In this document: positions 9,138 to 17,843 of the stretch, piece after piece
Layout of the letters: each line of letters opens with the position of its first letter
Numbering within the stretch: the first letter of the stretch is position 1
Source of the DNA: Gimesia alba
GTDB taxonomy: Bacteria > Planctomycetota > Planctomycetia > Planctomycetales > Planctomycetaceae
Direction: 5' to 3'
DNA: 64,000 bases
Assembly: GCF_007744675.1 (NCBI RefSeq)
Contig: NZ_CP036269.1
Span: 1,751,501-1,815,500 of the forward strand
The notes under the pieces: model-generated
What the model was told of the DNA's origin: nothing
Database searches by the model: none
The model's input: only the letters and a program-made list of their open reading frames with translations
Position numbers and translations under genes: made by a program

Positions 9138-9527
9138 TTATTCCGTTGATTCACTTTTCAACAGTTCATTCACCGCTTCCACCAGATCGTCGATTTGATA
9201 CGGTTTGGGAATGAAGCGGTCGACGCCTCGTTCGAGGGCCAGTTCCCGGTATTTGGCTTCGGTGTTGCCTGTGACCATGATGATGCGGGGAGCCCTGTGT
9301 TTTTGGTTGATAATGCTGTCCAAGACGGCAAAGCCGCTACGGCGGGGCATGACCAGATCCAGCAGGACGAGGTCGGGGGCGTCCCGTTCGATTTTCATGA
9401 CGCCTTCGTTGCCGTCATGAGCCGTTAACACTTGATAACCGGCGGCTTCCAATGCCATTTGCAGGGGCTCAGTCAGCCCTTCGTCATCATCAATGATTAA
9501 AACGCGTTTTTGAGGAGATATGTTCAT
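9138..9527 (-). CDS. Stand-alone response regulator receiver (CheY-like)
   Basis: A 129-residue single receiver domain. Acidic pocket residues are Asp13/Asp14 (IIDDDEG), the phospho-acceptor is Asp57 (LVLLDLVMP), the switch Thr is 86 (IIMVTGN) and the conserved Lys is 108 (FIPKPYQ). No output domain follows, so it must act by protein contact or as a phosphate relay. The start MNISPQKRV (9527) is preferred over an upstream in-frame Met (9560). No histidine kinase is nearby, so its partner is unknown. It is divergent from purA. Confidence 0.9.
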   Translation of the reverse strand: MNISPQKRVLIIDDDEGLTEPLQMALEAAGYQVLTAHDGNEGVMKIERDAPDLVLLDLVMPRRSGFAVLDSIINQKHRAPRIIMVTGNTEAKYRELALERGVDRFIPKPYQIDDLVEAVNELLKSESTE

Positions 9528-9767
9528 TAGCCTGGCGTATTTTCCTGATCTGGCCCGCACTTAAGAAGCGTGCACAGGCAATTATATCACCTGATGTACC
9601 GAAAATCCAATTATTAAGATCATCGTGAGGCGTGGCGCTCCCCAAATGGGAATCTGTTCGATAAAATGGGCCGGTGCGCGCGTTGTATGCGCCCTGTTTG
9701 ATTCGATCCTGAATCAATATTGCCAGTCATTTTTCAATATTTTTAACTCAACCAGCGGGATAGTGTA

Positions 9768-11054
9768 GTGTCAGCGACGTCGGTAATTGGATTACAGTGG
9801 GGCGATGAAGCCAAGGGCAAAATTGTAGACTTACTTTCAGAGCAGCACGAAATCGTGGTTCGCTATCTGGGAGGCAATAATGCAGGCCACACTGTCAAAT
9901 TTGACGGAAAAACCTATAAACTCTCGTTGCTGCCGGCTGGTGTGCTGAATCCCAATGTGACGTCCGTGATTACCGGCGGAGTGGTGATCAACCCCAAGGC
10001 CTTCCTGAAAGAGATGGCGTCGATCGCAGAGCAGAATGGCCCGATTGAAGCGAGTCGGCTCTTGATTAGTGACCGCGCGCATGTGATTTTTCCTTATCAC
10101 ATGCAGGAAGAAGTCATTTTCGAAGAAAGTCGCAAAGAGAAAGCCATCGGGACCACCATGCGGGGCATTGGTACCTGCTATCGTGATAAAGCAGGCCGTA
10201 CCCATGCAATTCGTATGGGAGATTTGATCCGCCCGGACTATTTCCGCAGCCGCCTGGAAGAGATCGTTCCTTACAAAAACAAGATGTTCCAATCATTGGA
10301 TCCTGATTCAGAACCATTGTCTGTTGATGCGATCTACGAAGAATATTCTGTTTATGCCGAAAAACTGAAGGCACATGTTGTTGATACGAGTGCTTATCTG
10401 CTGAAGGCCGTCGACGAGAAACGCAAGATTCTGTTCGAAGGGGCACAGGGGAGCCTGCTTGATATCGACCATGGTACATTCCCTTACGTAACTTCCTCCA
10501 ACAGTTCCGGGTGTGGCATTCATAATGGAAGTGGTGTCTCGGAACGTTATATCGACAAGATGATCGGTGTCGTCAAAGCGTATACCACGCGTGTCGGAGG
10601 TGGGCCGTTTGTAACCGAACTGCACGATGAAATCGGACAGCGGATTCGCGATGTGGGGAATGAATACGGAACTGTGACCGGCCGTCCCAGGCGGTGTGGC
10701 TGGTTCGATGCCGTTGCCACCCGCTACGGAGCCAACATCAGCGGCGTCGACTGTATTGCCGTGATGCTGCTGGATGTCTTAAGCGGGCTGGACGAGTTGA
10801 AAGTCTGTGAAGCTTACGATGTGAATGGCACGCAGGTGACTGACTTCCCCAGCCATATTCTCGATCTGGAACAGGCCAAGCCAGTTTATCGAACGATTCC
10901 CGGCTGGAAAGAGGATATTACCGGCATCCGTCGCATGGAAGACCTGCCGGAAAATGCCGTCGCCTATATCAAGGCAATCGAAGAGATCATCGGCAAACCG
11001 GTCGAGATCGTTTCCGTCGGACCCGACCGTGAGCAGACGATTTTGTTGAAGTAG
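9768..11054 (+). CDS. purA: Adenylosuccinate synthetase
   Basis: Converts IMP, aspartate and GTP to adenylosuccinate, the first committed step to AMP. The 428-residue product has the full family pattern: [16 protein letters not shown] at the start (P-loop and catalytic Asp), GGNNAGHTV with the catalytic His, [39 protein letters not shown], and the C-terminal GPDREQTI. Initiation is at a GTG codon; no ATG fits the conserved N-terminus. Single gene, divergent from the response regulator, followed by a repeat array. Confidence 0.97.
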   Translation: MSATSVIGLQWGDEAKGKIVDLLSEQHEIVVRYLGGNNAGHTVKFDGKTYKLSLLPAGVLNPNVTSVITGGVVINPKAFLKEMASIAEQNGPIEASRLLISDRAHVIFPYHMQEEVIFEESRKEKAIGTTMRGIGTCYRDKAGRTHAIRMGDLIRPDYFRSRLEEIVPYKNKMFQSLDPDSEPLSVDAIYEEYSVYAEKLKAHVVDTSAYLLKAVDEKRKILFEGAQGSLLDIDHGTFPYVTSSNSSGCGIHNGSGVSERYIDKMIGVVKAYTTRVGGGPFVTELHDEIGQRIRDVGNEYGTVTGRPRRCGWFDAVATRYGANISGVDCIAVMLLDVLSGLDELKVCEAYDVNGTQVTDFPSHILDLEQAKPVYRTIPGWKEDITGIRRMEDLPENAVAYIKAIEEIIGKPVEIVSVGPDREQTILLK

Positions 11055-11082
11055 GCTTTGACTTGCAACAATATCTGCAATT

Positions 11083-11207
11083 GTAGGGGCAACCCTGTGT
11101 GGTTGCCCGCAGAATCAGGGGCGTATGAATGCTTCAGATACTTCCATCGGAGAGTGATACAAAATTGAGTCCGGCAAGGCGGGCGGGCACATAGGCACCG
11201 CCCCTAC
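11083..11207. repeat. GTAGGGGC-type inverted intergenic repeat
   Basis: The element opens with GTAGGGGC (11083-11090) and closes with GCCCCTAC (11200-11207). Inside the left end, GGGCAACC/GGTTGCCC (11087-11108) forms an 8 bp hairpin; inside the right end, GGGCGG pairs with CCGCCC around 11180-11205. It lies between the convergent purA and fucU genes and could slow or stop transcription from both sides, although there is no T-tract. Confidence 0.75.
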
Positions 11208-11261
11208 GCCGCGATGCAATTTTCTTCTGTGAAAGAATTCGTTTGTTCTCACTGAGAACAG

Positions 11262-11693
11262 CTATTCCACCACGACCCCTTTCTTGAGAATCAGGTTGGC
11301 ATACAGGGCTGTTTCGCTGGTGGCGACGATGGCGTAGGCCTGTTTGGCGCGTTCGTAAAATTCGAAGCGTTCGATTTTTTCCAGCTCGAAGTTCCGGCTG
11401 TCGTGCTTTTGAATGAGTTGCTGGTAGGTGCTCCAGATGGGAGGCTCCGTCGTCTTTTCGTCGACGGGGTTCATTAAGCCGGCTGGCTGATCCACGAAGG
11501 TATCGAGCGGGAAGAACTGCAGCATCGCATCTAAGATTTCAGGGACCCCATGGCCATCAAGGCGGATGATCCGCTGGGCGTGTGAGTCGGCGGGGAAGTT
11601 TCCGTCTGCGAGTACAATATCATCGCCGTGCCCCATATTCATGATTGTGTGCATCAGATCGGGGGAGAGTATCGGAGGAATTCCTTTGAGCAT
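11262..11693 (-). CDS. fucU: RbsD/FucU-family sugar mutarotase, probably L-fucose mutarotase
   Basis: A 143-residue protein of the RbsD/FucU fold, which interconverts sugar anomers. MLKGIPPILSPDLMHTIMNMGHGDDIVLADGNFPA holds the conserved family start with the catalytic His in MGHGDDI, and QAYAIVATSETALYANLILKKG is the typical C-terminus. The start at 11693 is chosen because homology begins there; an upstream in-frame Met (11762) would add an unconserved basic stretch. FucU rather than RbsD is favoured by the MGHGDDIVLADGNFP motif. Planctomycetes degrade sulfated fucans, but no fucose operon is next to it. Confidence 0.88.
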   Translation of the reverse strand: MLKGIPPILSPDLMHTIMNMGHGDDIVLADGNFPADSHAQRIIRLDGHGVPEILDAMLQFFPLDTFVDQPAGLMNPVDEKTTEPPIWSTYQQLIQKHDSRNFELEKIERFEFYERAKQAYAIVATSETALYANLILKKGVVVE

Positions 11694-11955
11694 CGCGTTT
11701 CCCTTTTTTTTGTGAATGTTTGTAGATCGCTGCCGGTGGTTGCCTCGATTTTGAAGGCTCAAAAGTCAAATGAATCTGACAAGCCGATTGGATTTCCATT
11801 ATGCAGAAATTTTACGGCGAAGGCGAGGATGGCTTGCTGGATATGCCGTCGTGAACCCGTTATGATGGCCTGAGTTCAAGATGGTGGCTCGCCATTTTTT
11901 GAATCGCCGTTAATCTAGTCGGTAGCAAATTTTCAGGAGAAAGTCTGAAAAATCA

Positions 11956-13143
11956 ATGAAAATTCACGAATATCAGGCCAAACAGTTGTTTCGCGAAGCC
12001 GGGATTCCCGTACCTGAGGGAATCATAGCGAAAACCGCCGATGAAGCGGTGGCCGCATTTGAGAAACTGGACCGTCCGTTGGTGGTTGTGAAATCACAAA
12101 TTCACGCCGGAGGCCGCGGAAAAGGTCGTTTCAAAGAACACCCCGATCAAGCGGGTGTTGTTCTGGCACGGTCCGCAGAGGAAGTTCGCGAGAACGCCGA
12201 ACGGATGCTGGGATCAACTCTGGTCACCATCCAGACAGGCGAGGAGGGGAAGCAGGTTAATACACTGTTCATCGAACAGGGACTGGATATTGCCAAAGAG
12301 CTGTATCTGGGGTGTGTGATTGACCGTGAAGCAGGCGGCCCGGTGATGATTCTCTCTACCGAAGGGGGAATGGAAATCGAAGTCGTTGCCGAAAAATCTC
12401 CTGAAAAAATTCTGAGCGAGCCCTTTTCCATTCACACCGGTTTGCTCGGATTTCAAGCCCGCAAGCTGGCGTTCAAATTGGGTATGGAAGGGAAAACCGT
12501 TCGCAGTGCCGAGAAGTTTTTCTGCCAGCTCAGCCGATTCTTTGTTGATAACGACTGCAGCATGACCGAGATCAATCCGCTGGTGATCACCGGCGAAGGG
12601 GATCTGGTGGCCTTGGATGCGAAAGTGACCTTTGATGACAATGCACTGTTCCGTCATAAGCCGTTTGACGAACTGCGGGACCTGACCGAAGAAGACCCGG
12701 CCGAAGTTGCTGCAGGCAATGCCGGTTTGAGCTACGTCAAACTGGATGGAAACATTGGCTGTCTGGTTAACGGGGCTGGCCTGGCGATGAGTACGATGGA
12801 TCTGATCAAGCATCATGGTGGCGAGCCTGCTAACTTCCTGGACGTCGGTGGCGGAGCGAATGTCGATCAGGTAACCGAAGCATTTCGGATTATCCTGGCG
12901 GACGAAAACGTCAAAGCGGTCCTGGTGAATATCTTTGGCGGGATCATGAAGTGCGACACGATTGTGACTGCATTACTGGAAGCCTACGAGAAGGTTGGTT
13001 TCACGGTGCCTCTAGTGGTTCGTCTGGAAGGGACCAATGTGGAAGTGGCCCGTAAAATGCTTTCTGAAAGTGGTCGGGATATTATTTCCGCGACCGATTT
13101 AACAGATGCTGCTCAGAAAGTCGTTGCCACTTTAAGTTCCTAG
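11956..13143 (+). CDS. sucC: Succinyl-CoA ligase (ADP-forming), beta subunit
   Basis: TCA cycle enzyme subunit making succinate and ATP/GTP from succinyl-CoA. The 395-residue product begins [20 protein letters not shown], has the ATP-grasp segment [16 protein letters not shown], the EINPLV metal-binding motif, and the GGANVDQV and [10 protein letters not shown] contacts to the alpha subunit. AGGAGAAAG lies about 10 bases upstream. It is followed after 110 bases by sucD in the same direction. Confidence 0.97.
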   Translation: MKIHEYQAKQLFREAGIPVPEGIIAKTADEAVAAFEKLDRPLVVVKSQIHAGGRGKGRFKEHPDQAGVVLARSAEEVRENAERMLGSTLVTIQTGEEGKQVNTLFIEQGLDIAKELYLGCVIDREAGGPVMILSTEGGMEIEVVAEKSPEKILSEPFSIHTGLLGFQARKLAFKLGMEGKTVRSAEKFFCQLSRFFVDNDCSMTEINPLVITGEGDLVALDAKVTFDDNALFRHKPFDELRDLTEEDPAEVAAGNAGLSYVKLDGNIGCLVNGAGLAMSTMDLIKHHGGEPANFLDVGGGANVDQVTEAFRIILADENVKAVLVNIFGGIMKCDTIVTALLEAYEKVGFTVPLVVRLEGTNVEVARKMLSESGRDIISATDLTDAAQKVVATLSS

Positions 13144-13253
13144 GACCAGACGGCCTGTGAATTCAGCGGGCCGAGATGATTTGACGTGGTTGTTTTGTAA
13201 AAAGCGATCTTAGCCATCTTTAAAAAACACATTTCCCGCAAGGGTGACAGATT

Positions 13254-14132
13254 ATGAGTATTTTAGTTACTGAAAAGACACGCGTCATTTGCCAGGGGAT
13301 CACCGGTAAGTCCGGTCTGTTTCACAGCCAGCAGTGCCGCGAATATGGGACGCCATTGTTAGGCGGCGTGACTCCCGGTAAAGGGGGCACAGAAGTCGAC
13401 GGGTTTCCGGTGTATAACACGGTTGAAGAAGCGGTCGAAAAAACCGGCGCGAACACAAGTTTGATTTTCGTTCCGCCGCCATTTTGTGGCGAAGCAATCA
13501 TGGAAGCCGCGGATGCCGGCATGGAATTGATCATTGCCATCACCGAAGGCGTACCTGTTACCGATATGGTGCGGGTGATGGACTATCTCAAGGATAAAAA
13601 GAGCCGCCTGATTGGCCCGAACTGTCCTGGAGTGATTACTCCCGGCATTGCGAAAATCGGCATTATGCCCGGCTATATTCATACGCCTGGTTCCGTAGGG
13701 CTGATCAGCAAGAGTGGAACGCTGACCTACGAAGCCGCTTGGCAGCTGGGTAATGTCGGTTTAGGCCAGACAACTGCTGTGGGCATTGGTGGTGACCCGA
13801 TCATCGGCACCACATTTATCGATCTGCTGGAACTGTTCGAGAACGATCCTGCGACGGAGTCGATCATGCTGATTGGTGAAATCGGTGGAACGGCCGAAAT
13901 CGAAGCGGCCGAATACATCAAGGAACATGTCACCAAACCGGTGGCCGGGTTCATTGCCGGTAAGACGGCACCTCCCGGAAAACGGATGGGACACGCGGGG
14001 GCGATCATCAGCGGGGGAAGTGGAACCGCTGATGAAAAAATTGCCGCTCTGGAAGCAGCCGGTGTTGTCGTGGCAGAAAGCCCCGCCGACATGGGGGCTG
14101 CAGTCAAGCGGGCGATAGAAGCTGCCGCTTAA
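13254..14132 (+). CDS. sucD: Succinyl-CoA ligase (ADP-forming), alpha subunit
   Basis: CoA-binding and phospho-histidine-bearing partner of SucC. The 292-residue product shows [35 protein letters not shown] and the active-site His near residue 246 in [16 protein letters not shown]. It is co-directional with sucC and followed by a strong terminator, marking the end of the sucCD unit. Confidence 0.97.
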   Translation: MSILVTEKTRVICQGITGKSGLFHSQQCREYGTPLLGGVTPGKGGTEVDGFPVYNTVEEAVEKTGANTSLIFVPPPFCGEAIMEAADAGMELIIAITEGVPVTDMVRVMDYLKDKKSRLIGPNCPGVITPGIAKIGIMPGYIHTPGSVGLISKSGTLTYEAAWQLGNVGLGQTTAVGIGGDPIIGTTFIDLLELFENDPATESIMLIGEIGGTAEIEAAEYIKEHVTKPVAGFIAGKTAPPGKRMGHAGAIISGGSGTADEKIAALEAAGVVVAESPADMGAAVKRAIEAAA

Positions 14133-14165
14133 ATCTGGTGGACTGAATGAGTCTCAAAGAGAAAA

Positions 14166-14197
14166 GGGCAACCGGTGAATCTGGTTGCCCTTTTTTT
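14166..14197. terminator. Bidirectional intrinsic terminator between sucD and ndk
   Basis: GGGCAACC (14166-14173) and GGTTGCCC (14183-14190) form a perfect 8 bp stem followed by seven T on the plus strand. On the minus strand the stem is followed by TTTTCTCTTT. It fits termination of both convergent units. Confidence 0.9.
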
Positions 14198-14225
14198 ATA
14201 TATTGAGAATACCGTCTGCGAACGT

Positions 14226-14693
14226 TTACTTTTCGTCGTCTGCACAAACCCAGCCGCCGAGAGAGGTATCGTAGTCGATTAGCTCTTCGGGTTTGAAGTA
14301 GATTTTGATTTCGCGGGCAGCGGCTTCCGGTCCGTCACTGCCGTGAACCAGATTCATCTGGCGGCTGACGCCGTAATCGCCACGAATGGTTCCCGGTGCG
14401 GATTCGCGACCATTGGTGGAACCCATCATGGATCGCACGACAGAGATGGCTTCCGGGCCTTCGGCAACAAGCGCGACGACGGGACCGGCGGTAATGAATT
14501 CTTCGAGCAGCGGGTAGAATGGTTTTTCCACATGTTCTGCATAGTGTTCGGCTGATAATTCTTTGGTGACCTGCAGCATTTTGAGCCCGACGATTTTCAA
14601 CCCTTTGTTTTCAAAGCGGGATAAAAGGGTGCCCGCCAGACGTCGCTGCACCGCATCGGGTTTAATCAGGATCAATGTTTGTTCGAGTGCCAT
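14226..14693 (-). CDS. ndk: Nucleoside diphosphate kinase
   Basis: Equilibrates nucleoside tri- and diphosphates through a phospho-histidine. In the 155-residue product the start MALEQTLILIKPDAVQRRLAG is canonical and His117 in NLVHGSDGPEAA is the phosphorylated residue. The C-terminus extends a few residues beyond typical bacterial Ndk (about 140), with an acidic end. Convergent with sucD and sharing its terminator; carA is encoded upstream on the same strand but about 200 bases away. Confidence 0.96.
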   Translation of the reverse strand: MALEQTLILIKPDAVQRRLAGTLLSRFENKGLKIVGLKMLQVTKELSAEHYAEHVEKPFYPLLEEFITAGPVVALVAEGPEAISVVRSMMGSTNGRESAPGTIRGDYGVSRQMNLVHGSDGPEAAAREIKIYFKPEELIDYDTSLGGWVCADDEK

Positions 14694-14892
14694 GTGGAGT
14701 TCTTTCTATCGTATCGATTGTCTGTAAGGATTTGAGGGAATTGGTTCTGTCCCTGCTCAGTCTAAATGCGTTTGTTCGGATGTCTGTTTTAACCCGCAGG
14801 CAGATTTCTTCTACGGAAAATTCACGTCAGAGTGAATTGGAATGGAAATCGTCGCTTATTTCAAGCCTGAATTGCTTGCCAGGGTAAGGCGT

Positions 14893-16071
14893 TCAGGATG
14901 AAACTTGTGCCTGCTTAATACTGTCAAAGAATTGTTGAAACAGGTAGTGGCTGTCGTGCGGGCCCGCTGATGCTTCAGGGTGATATTGTACGCTGAACGC
15001 GGGGTATGTTTTGTGCCTTAAGCCTGCGACCGTGTTATCGTTCATATTAATGTGTGTGATTTCGACATCGTCGGGCATGGATTCAGGATCAATGGCAAAT
15101 CCATGATTTTGTGAGGTGATTTCCACCTGCCCGGTATCCTGGTTGACGACAGGTTGATTGGCACCGCGATGTCCGAATTTGAGTTTGAATGTTTTGCAGC
15201 CACAGGCCAGGCCGAGCAATTGATGGCCCAGGCAGATTCCGAAAATAGGAACTTTTCCCAAAAGACCACGAATGGTTTCGATGGCGTAGGTCAATGGTTC
15301 TGGATCGCCGGGGCCGTTTGACAGGAAGACGCCATCCGGATTCAGGTCCAAGACATCCTGTGCGGTACAATTGCCGGGAAGGATCGTGACTTTGCATCCA
15401 AGTTGTTTCAGGTGCCGGGCAATATTCCATTTCATGCCGTAATCGATGGCCACAATGTGAAAGTCACAGTCGGTGTTGTCTTCATTTTCCGCCAGGGTGT
15501 CGATCATGTTTCCTGCGAAGGAGTGGGTAGAACTGCTTTGGGCCAGTTCGGACAGGCCTTCTTCCCATTCGCATGCTGATTGGGGAATCACCTGACTGAC
15601 TAAATCCTGACCGGCCAGTTGGGGGCTATTTTGTGCTTTTTTCACCAGCGATTCATCGTCGAGATCTTCGGTCGAAAGGACTCCTGTCATGGCGCCCACA
15701 GTACGGATTTTTCGGACCAGTGCGCGGGTATCGATGCCTTGCAGACCGATGACACCGGCTGCCTTGAGGTATTCATCCAGCGTCTGTGTTGCGCGATAAT
15801 TGCTGGGGATTTCACAAAGCTCACGGATGATGAAACCTTGTAAGGCGATTCCCGATGATTCCACATCTTCGGGTACGATTCCGTAGTTGCCGATTTGTGG
15901 ATAGGTCATGGTGACGATTTGACCGCAGTAGGAGGGGTCCGTCAGGATTTCCTGGTATCCGGTCATGCTCGTGTTGAACACAACTTCACCGTGGACTTCC
16001 CCATCCGCACCAAAAGCCGTCCCTGTGAACACACTACCATCGGCAAGGGCTAACTTCGCTGTTTTCTGCAT
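14893..16071 (-). CDS. carA: Carbamoyl-phosphate synthase small (glutaminase) subunit
   Basis: Hydrolyses glutamine and channels ammonia to CarB for arginine and pyrimidine synthesis. The 392-residue product has the small-subunit N-domain (GSVFTGTAFGADGEVHGEVVFNTSMTGYQEILTDPSY region) and a class I amidotransferase domain with the nucleophile Cys near residue 281 (GICLGHQLLG) and the HPEAS His/Glu near 365. carB is not next to it. An arsR-type gene lies upstream on the same strand but is separated by a terminator, so carA likely has its own promoter in 16072-16140. Confidence 0.96.
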   Translation of the reverse strand: MQKTAKLALADGSVFTGTAFGADGEVHGEVVFNTSMTGYQEILTDPSYCGQIVTMTYPQIGNYGIVPEDVESSGIALQGFIIRELCEIPSNYRATQTLDEYLKAAGVIGLQGIDTRALVRKIRTVGAMTGVLSTEDLDDESLVKKAQNSPQLAGQDLVSQVIPQSACEWEEGLSELAQSSSTHSFAGNMIDTLAENEDNTDCDFHIVAIDYGMKWNIARHLKQLGCKVTILPGNCTAQDVLDLNPDGVFLSNGPGDPEPLTYAIETIRGLLGKVPIFGICLGHQLLGLACGCKTFKLKFGHRGANQPVVNQDTGQVEITSQNHGFAIDPESMPDDVEITHINMNDNTVAGLRHKTYPAFSVQYHPEASAGPHDSHYLFQQFFDSIKQAQVSS

Positions 16072-16140
16072 TATCTACACTGATCTCAGGACATGGGAAT
16101 AAATTTGATTAAATCTGATATGTTCTATCAAAGATCAGCG

Positions 16141-16178
16141 CAAATAAAAAGAGACCGGCAGTAATCCGCCGGCCTCTT
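16141..16178 (-). terminator. Intrinsic terminator of the ArsR-family gene
   Basis: Read on the minus strand, AAGAGGCCGGC and GCCGGTCTCTT form an 11 bp stem with one G-U pair and an 8-base loop, running into TTTTATTTG. It stands between the regulator stop codon and carA. Confidence 0.85.
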
Positions 16179-16213
16179 CGATAGGATTTTTCTGATTTGA
16201 TCCCCAAGGGAGA

Positions 16214-16609
16214 TTAGCTCAGATTTTGTGTCAGCACAAAATTGTCAATCCGGATGATATTTTCATCGGGATCGTTAAAACTATTGAACAATTCTCCCAT
16301 AATCGAATGGAAGTGTTCGCGGCAAATCGAGTAGAAATTGTGTTTTCCGTCGCGACGTGCTTCAATCAGGCCAGCATCCCGCAGTAATGCCAGATGGTGG
16401 CTGACTGCTGGTTGACTCTGGTTCAGCCGTTCGCATAAAGCAGTTACGAATAATTCTTCTTCCTGGGCCAGGTAGAGCATGATTCGAAGTCGTGTCTCGT
16501 CAGACAGCAACTTAAATACTTTAACTAAGTTCTTTTCAAGATGATCTGGCAGCGTTGGGAATCGCTGTGTCGACTGTTCTTGGGGCGGATCCACAAGATT
16601 TGTGGCCAT
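16214..16609 (-). CDS. ArsR-family winged-helix transcriptional regulator
   Basis: A 131-residue repressor-type protein. The winged HTH is clear: LLSDETRLRIMLYLAQ, then the recognition helix QSQPAVSHHLALLRDAGLIEARRDGKHNFYS. The metal-site motif ELCVCDL of ArsR/SmtB is absent (ELFVTALCERL instead), so a metal sensor role is not indicated. The start at 16609 is supported by AAGGAAA about 9 bases upstream; an in-frame Met at 16636 has no such site. The target is unknown; it may control itself or the divergent SDR gene across 16610-17057. Confidence 0.9.
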   Translation of the reverse strand: MATNLVDPPQEQSTQRFPTLPDHLEKNLVKVFKLLSDETRLRIMLYLAQEEELFVTALCERLNQSQPAVSHHLALLRDAGLIEARRDGKHNFYSICREHFHSIMGELFNSFNDPDENIIRIDNFVLTQNLS

Positions 16610-17057
16610 ATTACTAGTTTCCTTTTTTAAATTCATGCAAAAAAGCTCTTTTTAAACCGTCGCATATATTCAGCGACCGGCCTGTGGGGCATAATTAAGT
16701 ACGTTCCGCACACGATATCCGTGGGGGGAAGGAGTTACAAAAAACAAGCAGCCAACCGCTGGCCATACCAACCTTTTACTACATTGTGGCCCAAAATCGC
16801 CTGTAATACGTGGCGCGCAGATCTAAGCTGAAGTACCTACTCAACTACTTGTATTGTTTGCCAGACAGGCGAAAGATGTGATGTTGGGGAGACGCTTCAC
16901 TTTCTAAAAATAAAACAAAGAACGCTCCCTCAATTCGTTGGCAATTATGGTAGTGCTCTGCCCACTCGTCAACTAGTATTTATCCAGTTTATCTAATTAT
17001 TCAGAAAATAGCTTGTGGAACGTTTTCTTAAGTCTCTTTTGATATTGGGGTTATGTA
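16610..17057. other. Long divergent intergenic region, ArsR gene / SDR gene
   Basis: About 450 bases with no coding potential, tRNA or recognisable riboswitch. A short GTCGC/GCGAC inverted repeat lies near 16658-16678. It is long for a simple promoter region and may carry an operator or a small RNA, but nothing definite is seen. Confidence 0.4.
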
Positions 17058-17828
17058 GTGTCTGTATCTTCGTTCTGTGATTTGTCGGGCATGACAGCTT
17101 TAGTCACTGGTTCTTCTACGGGGATTGGCAAAGCAATTGCGCTAGAGCTGGCCGACGCGGGCGCTGATGTTCTGATTCATTTTCGGAATTCCAAAGACGC
17201 AGCGCAGGAAGTGGTGGAACAAATTCAGCAGCGCGGCAGAAAGTCGGCCGCCCTTTCTGCAGATCTGGCGCATCGAGAAAACTATTCTGCCTTCATCGAC
17301 CAGGCGTTTGGAGAATGGGGGGCATTGGATCTGTGGATTAACAATGCGGGCGTTGATTTATTGACGGGCGCTGAGGCGAAGCTGGATTACGATCATAAGC
17401 TGGAAAAACTGTTCGAGGTTGATGTGCGGGGAACGGTGTTATTATCACGCGAAGTCGGTTTACGGATGCAGCAACAAGGGACCGGCTGCATTTTAAATAT
17501 CGGCTGGGATCAATCGGATCGGGGGATGGAAGGGGACAGCGGCGAATTATTTGCGGCGAGTAAGAATGCGATTATGGGCTTCAGTCGTTCGCTGGCAGTT
17601 TCGCTGGCACCAGATGTGCGCGTGAATTGCATTGCCCCCGGTTGGATTCAGACCGCCTGGGGTGAAACGGCAAGCGAGGTCTGGCAGGAACGGGTCAAAC
17701 AGGAAACCCCCATGAAATGCTGGGGGAAACCGGAAGACATCGCCAAGATGGCGCGTTTTCTTTGCAGCCGAGAAGCTGCTTATATTACCGGGCAGGTGAT
17801 CAATGTGAATGGCGGCGCTGTTCGGTAA
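17058..17828 (+). CDS. SDR-family oxidoreductase-like protein with altered active site
   Basis: A 256-residue Rossmann protein of the short-chain dehydrogenase family. The NAD(P) motif TGSSTGIGKAIA, the NNAG motif, and the C-terminal TGQVINVNGGA are normal. The catalytic YxxxK is not: the matching place reads FAASK, with Phe165 (codon TTT) and Lys169. The usual catalytic Ser region reads NIGWDQS instead of NISS. It may therefore have lost classic reductase chemistry or use other residues. Initiation is at a GTG codon. It converges with a PVC dehydrogenase gene 15 bases away. Confidence 0.85.
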   Translation: MSVSSFCDLSGMTALVTGSSTGIGKAIALELADAGADVLIHFRNSKDAAQEVVEQIQQRGRKSAALSADLAHRENYSAFIDQAFGEWGALDLWINNAGVDLLTGAEAKLDYDHKLEKLFEVDVRGTVLLSREVGLRMQQQGTGCILNIGWDQSDRGMEGDSGELFAASKNAIMGFSRSLAVSLAPDVRVNCIAPGWIQTAWGETASEVWQERVKQETPMKCWGKPEDIAKMARFLCSREAAYITGQVINVNGGAVR

Positions 17829-17843
17829 TCTAGTTTGTTGCAA

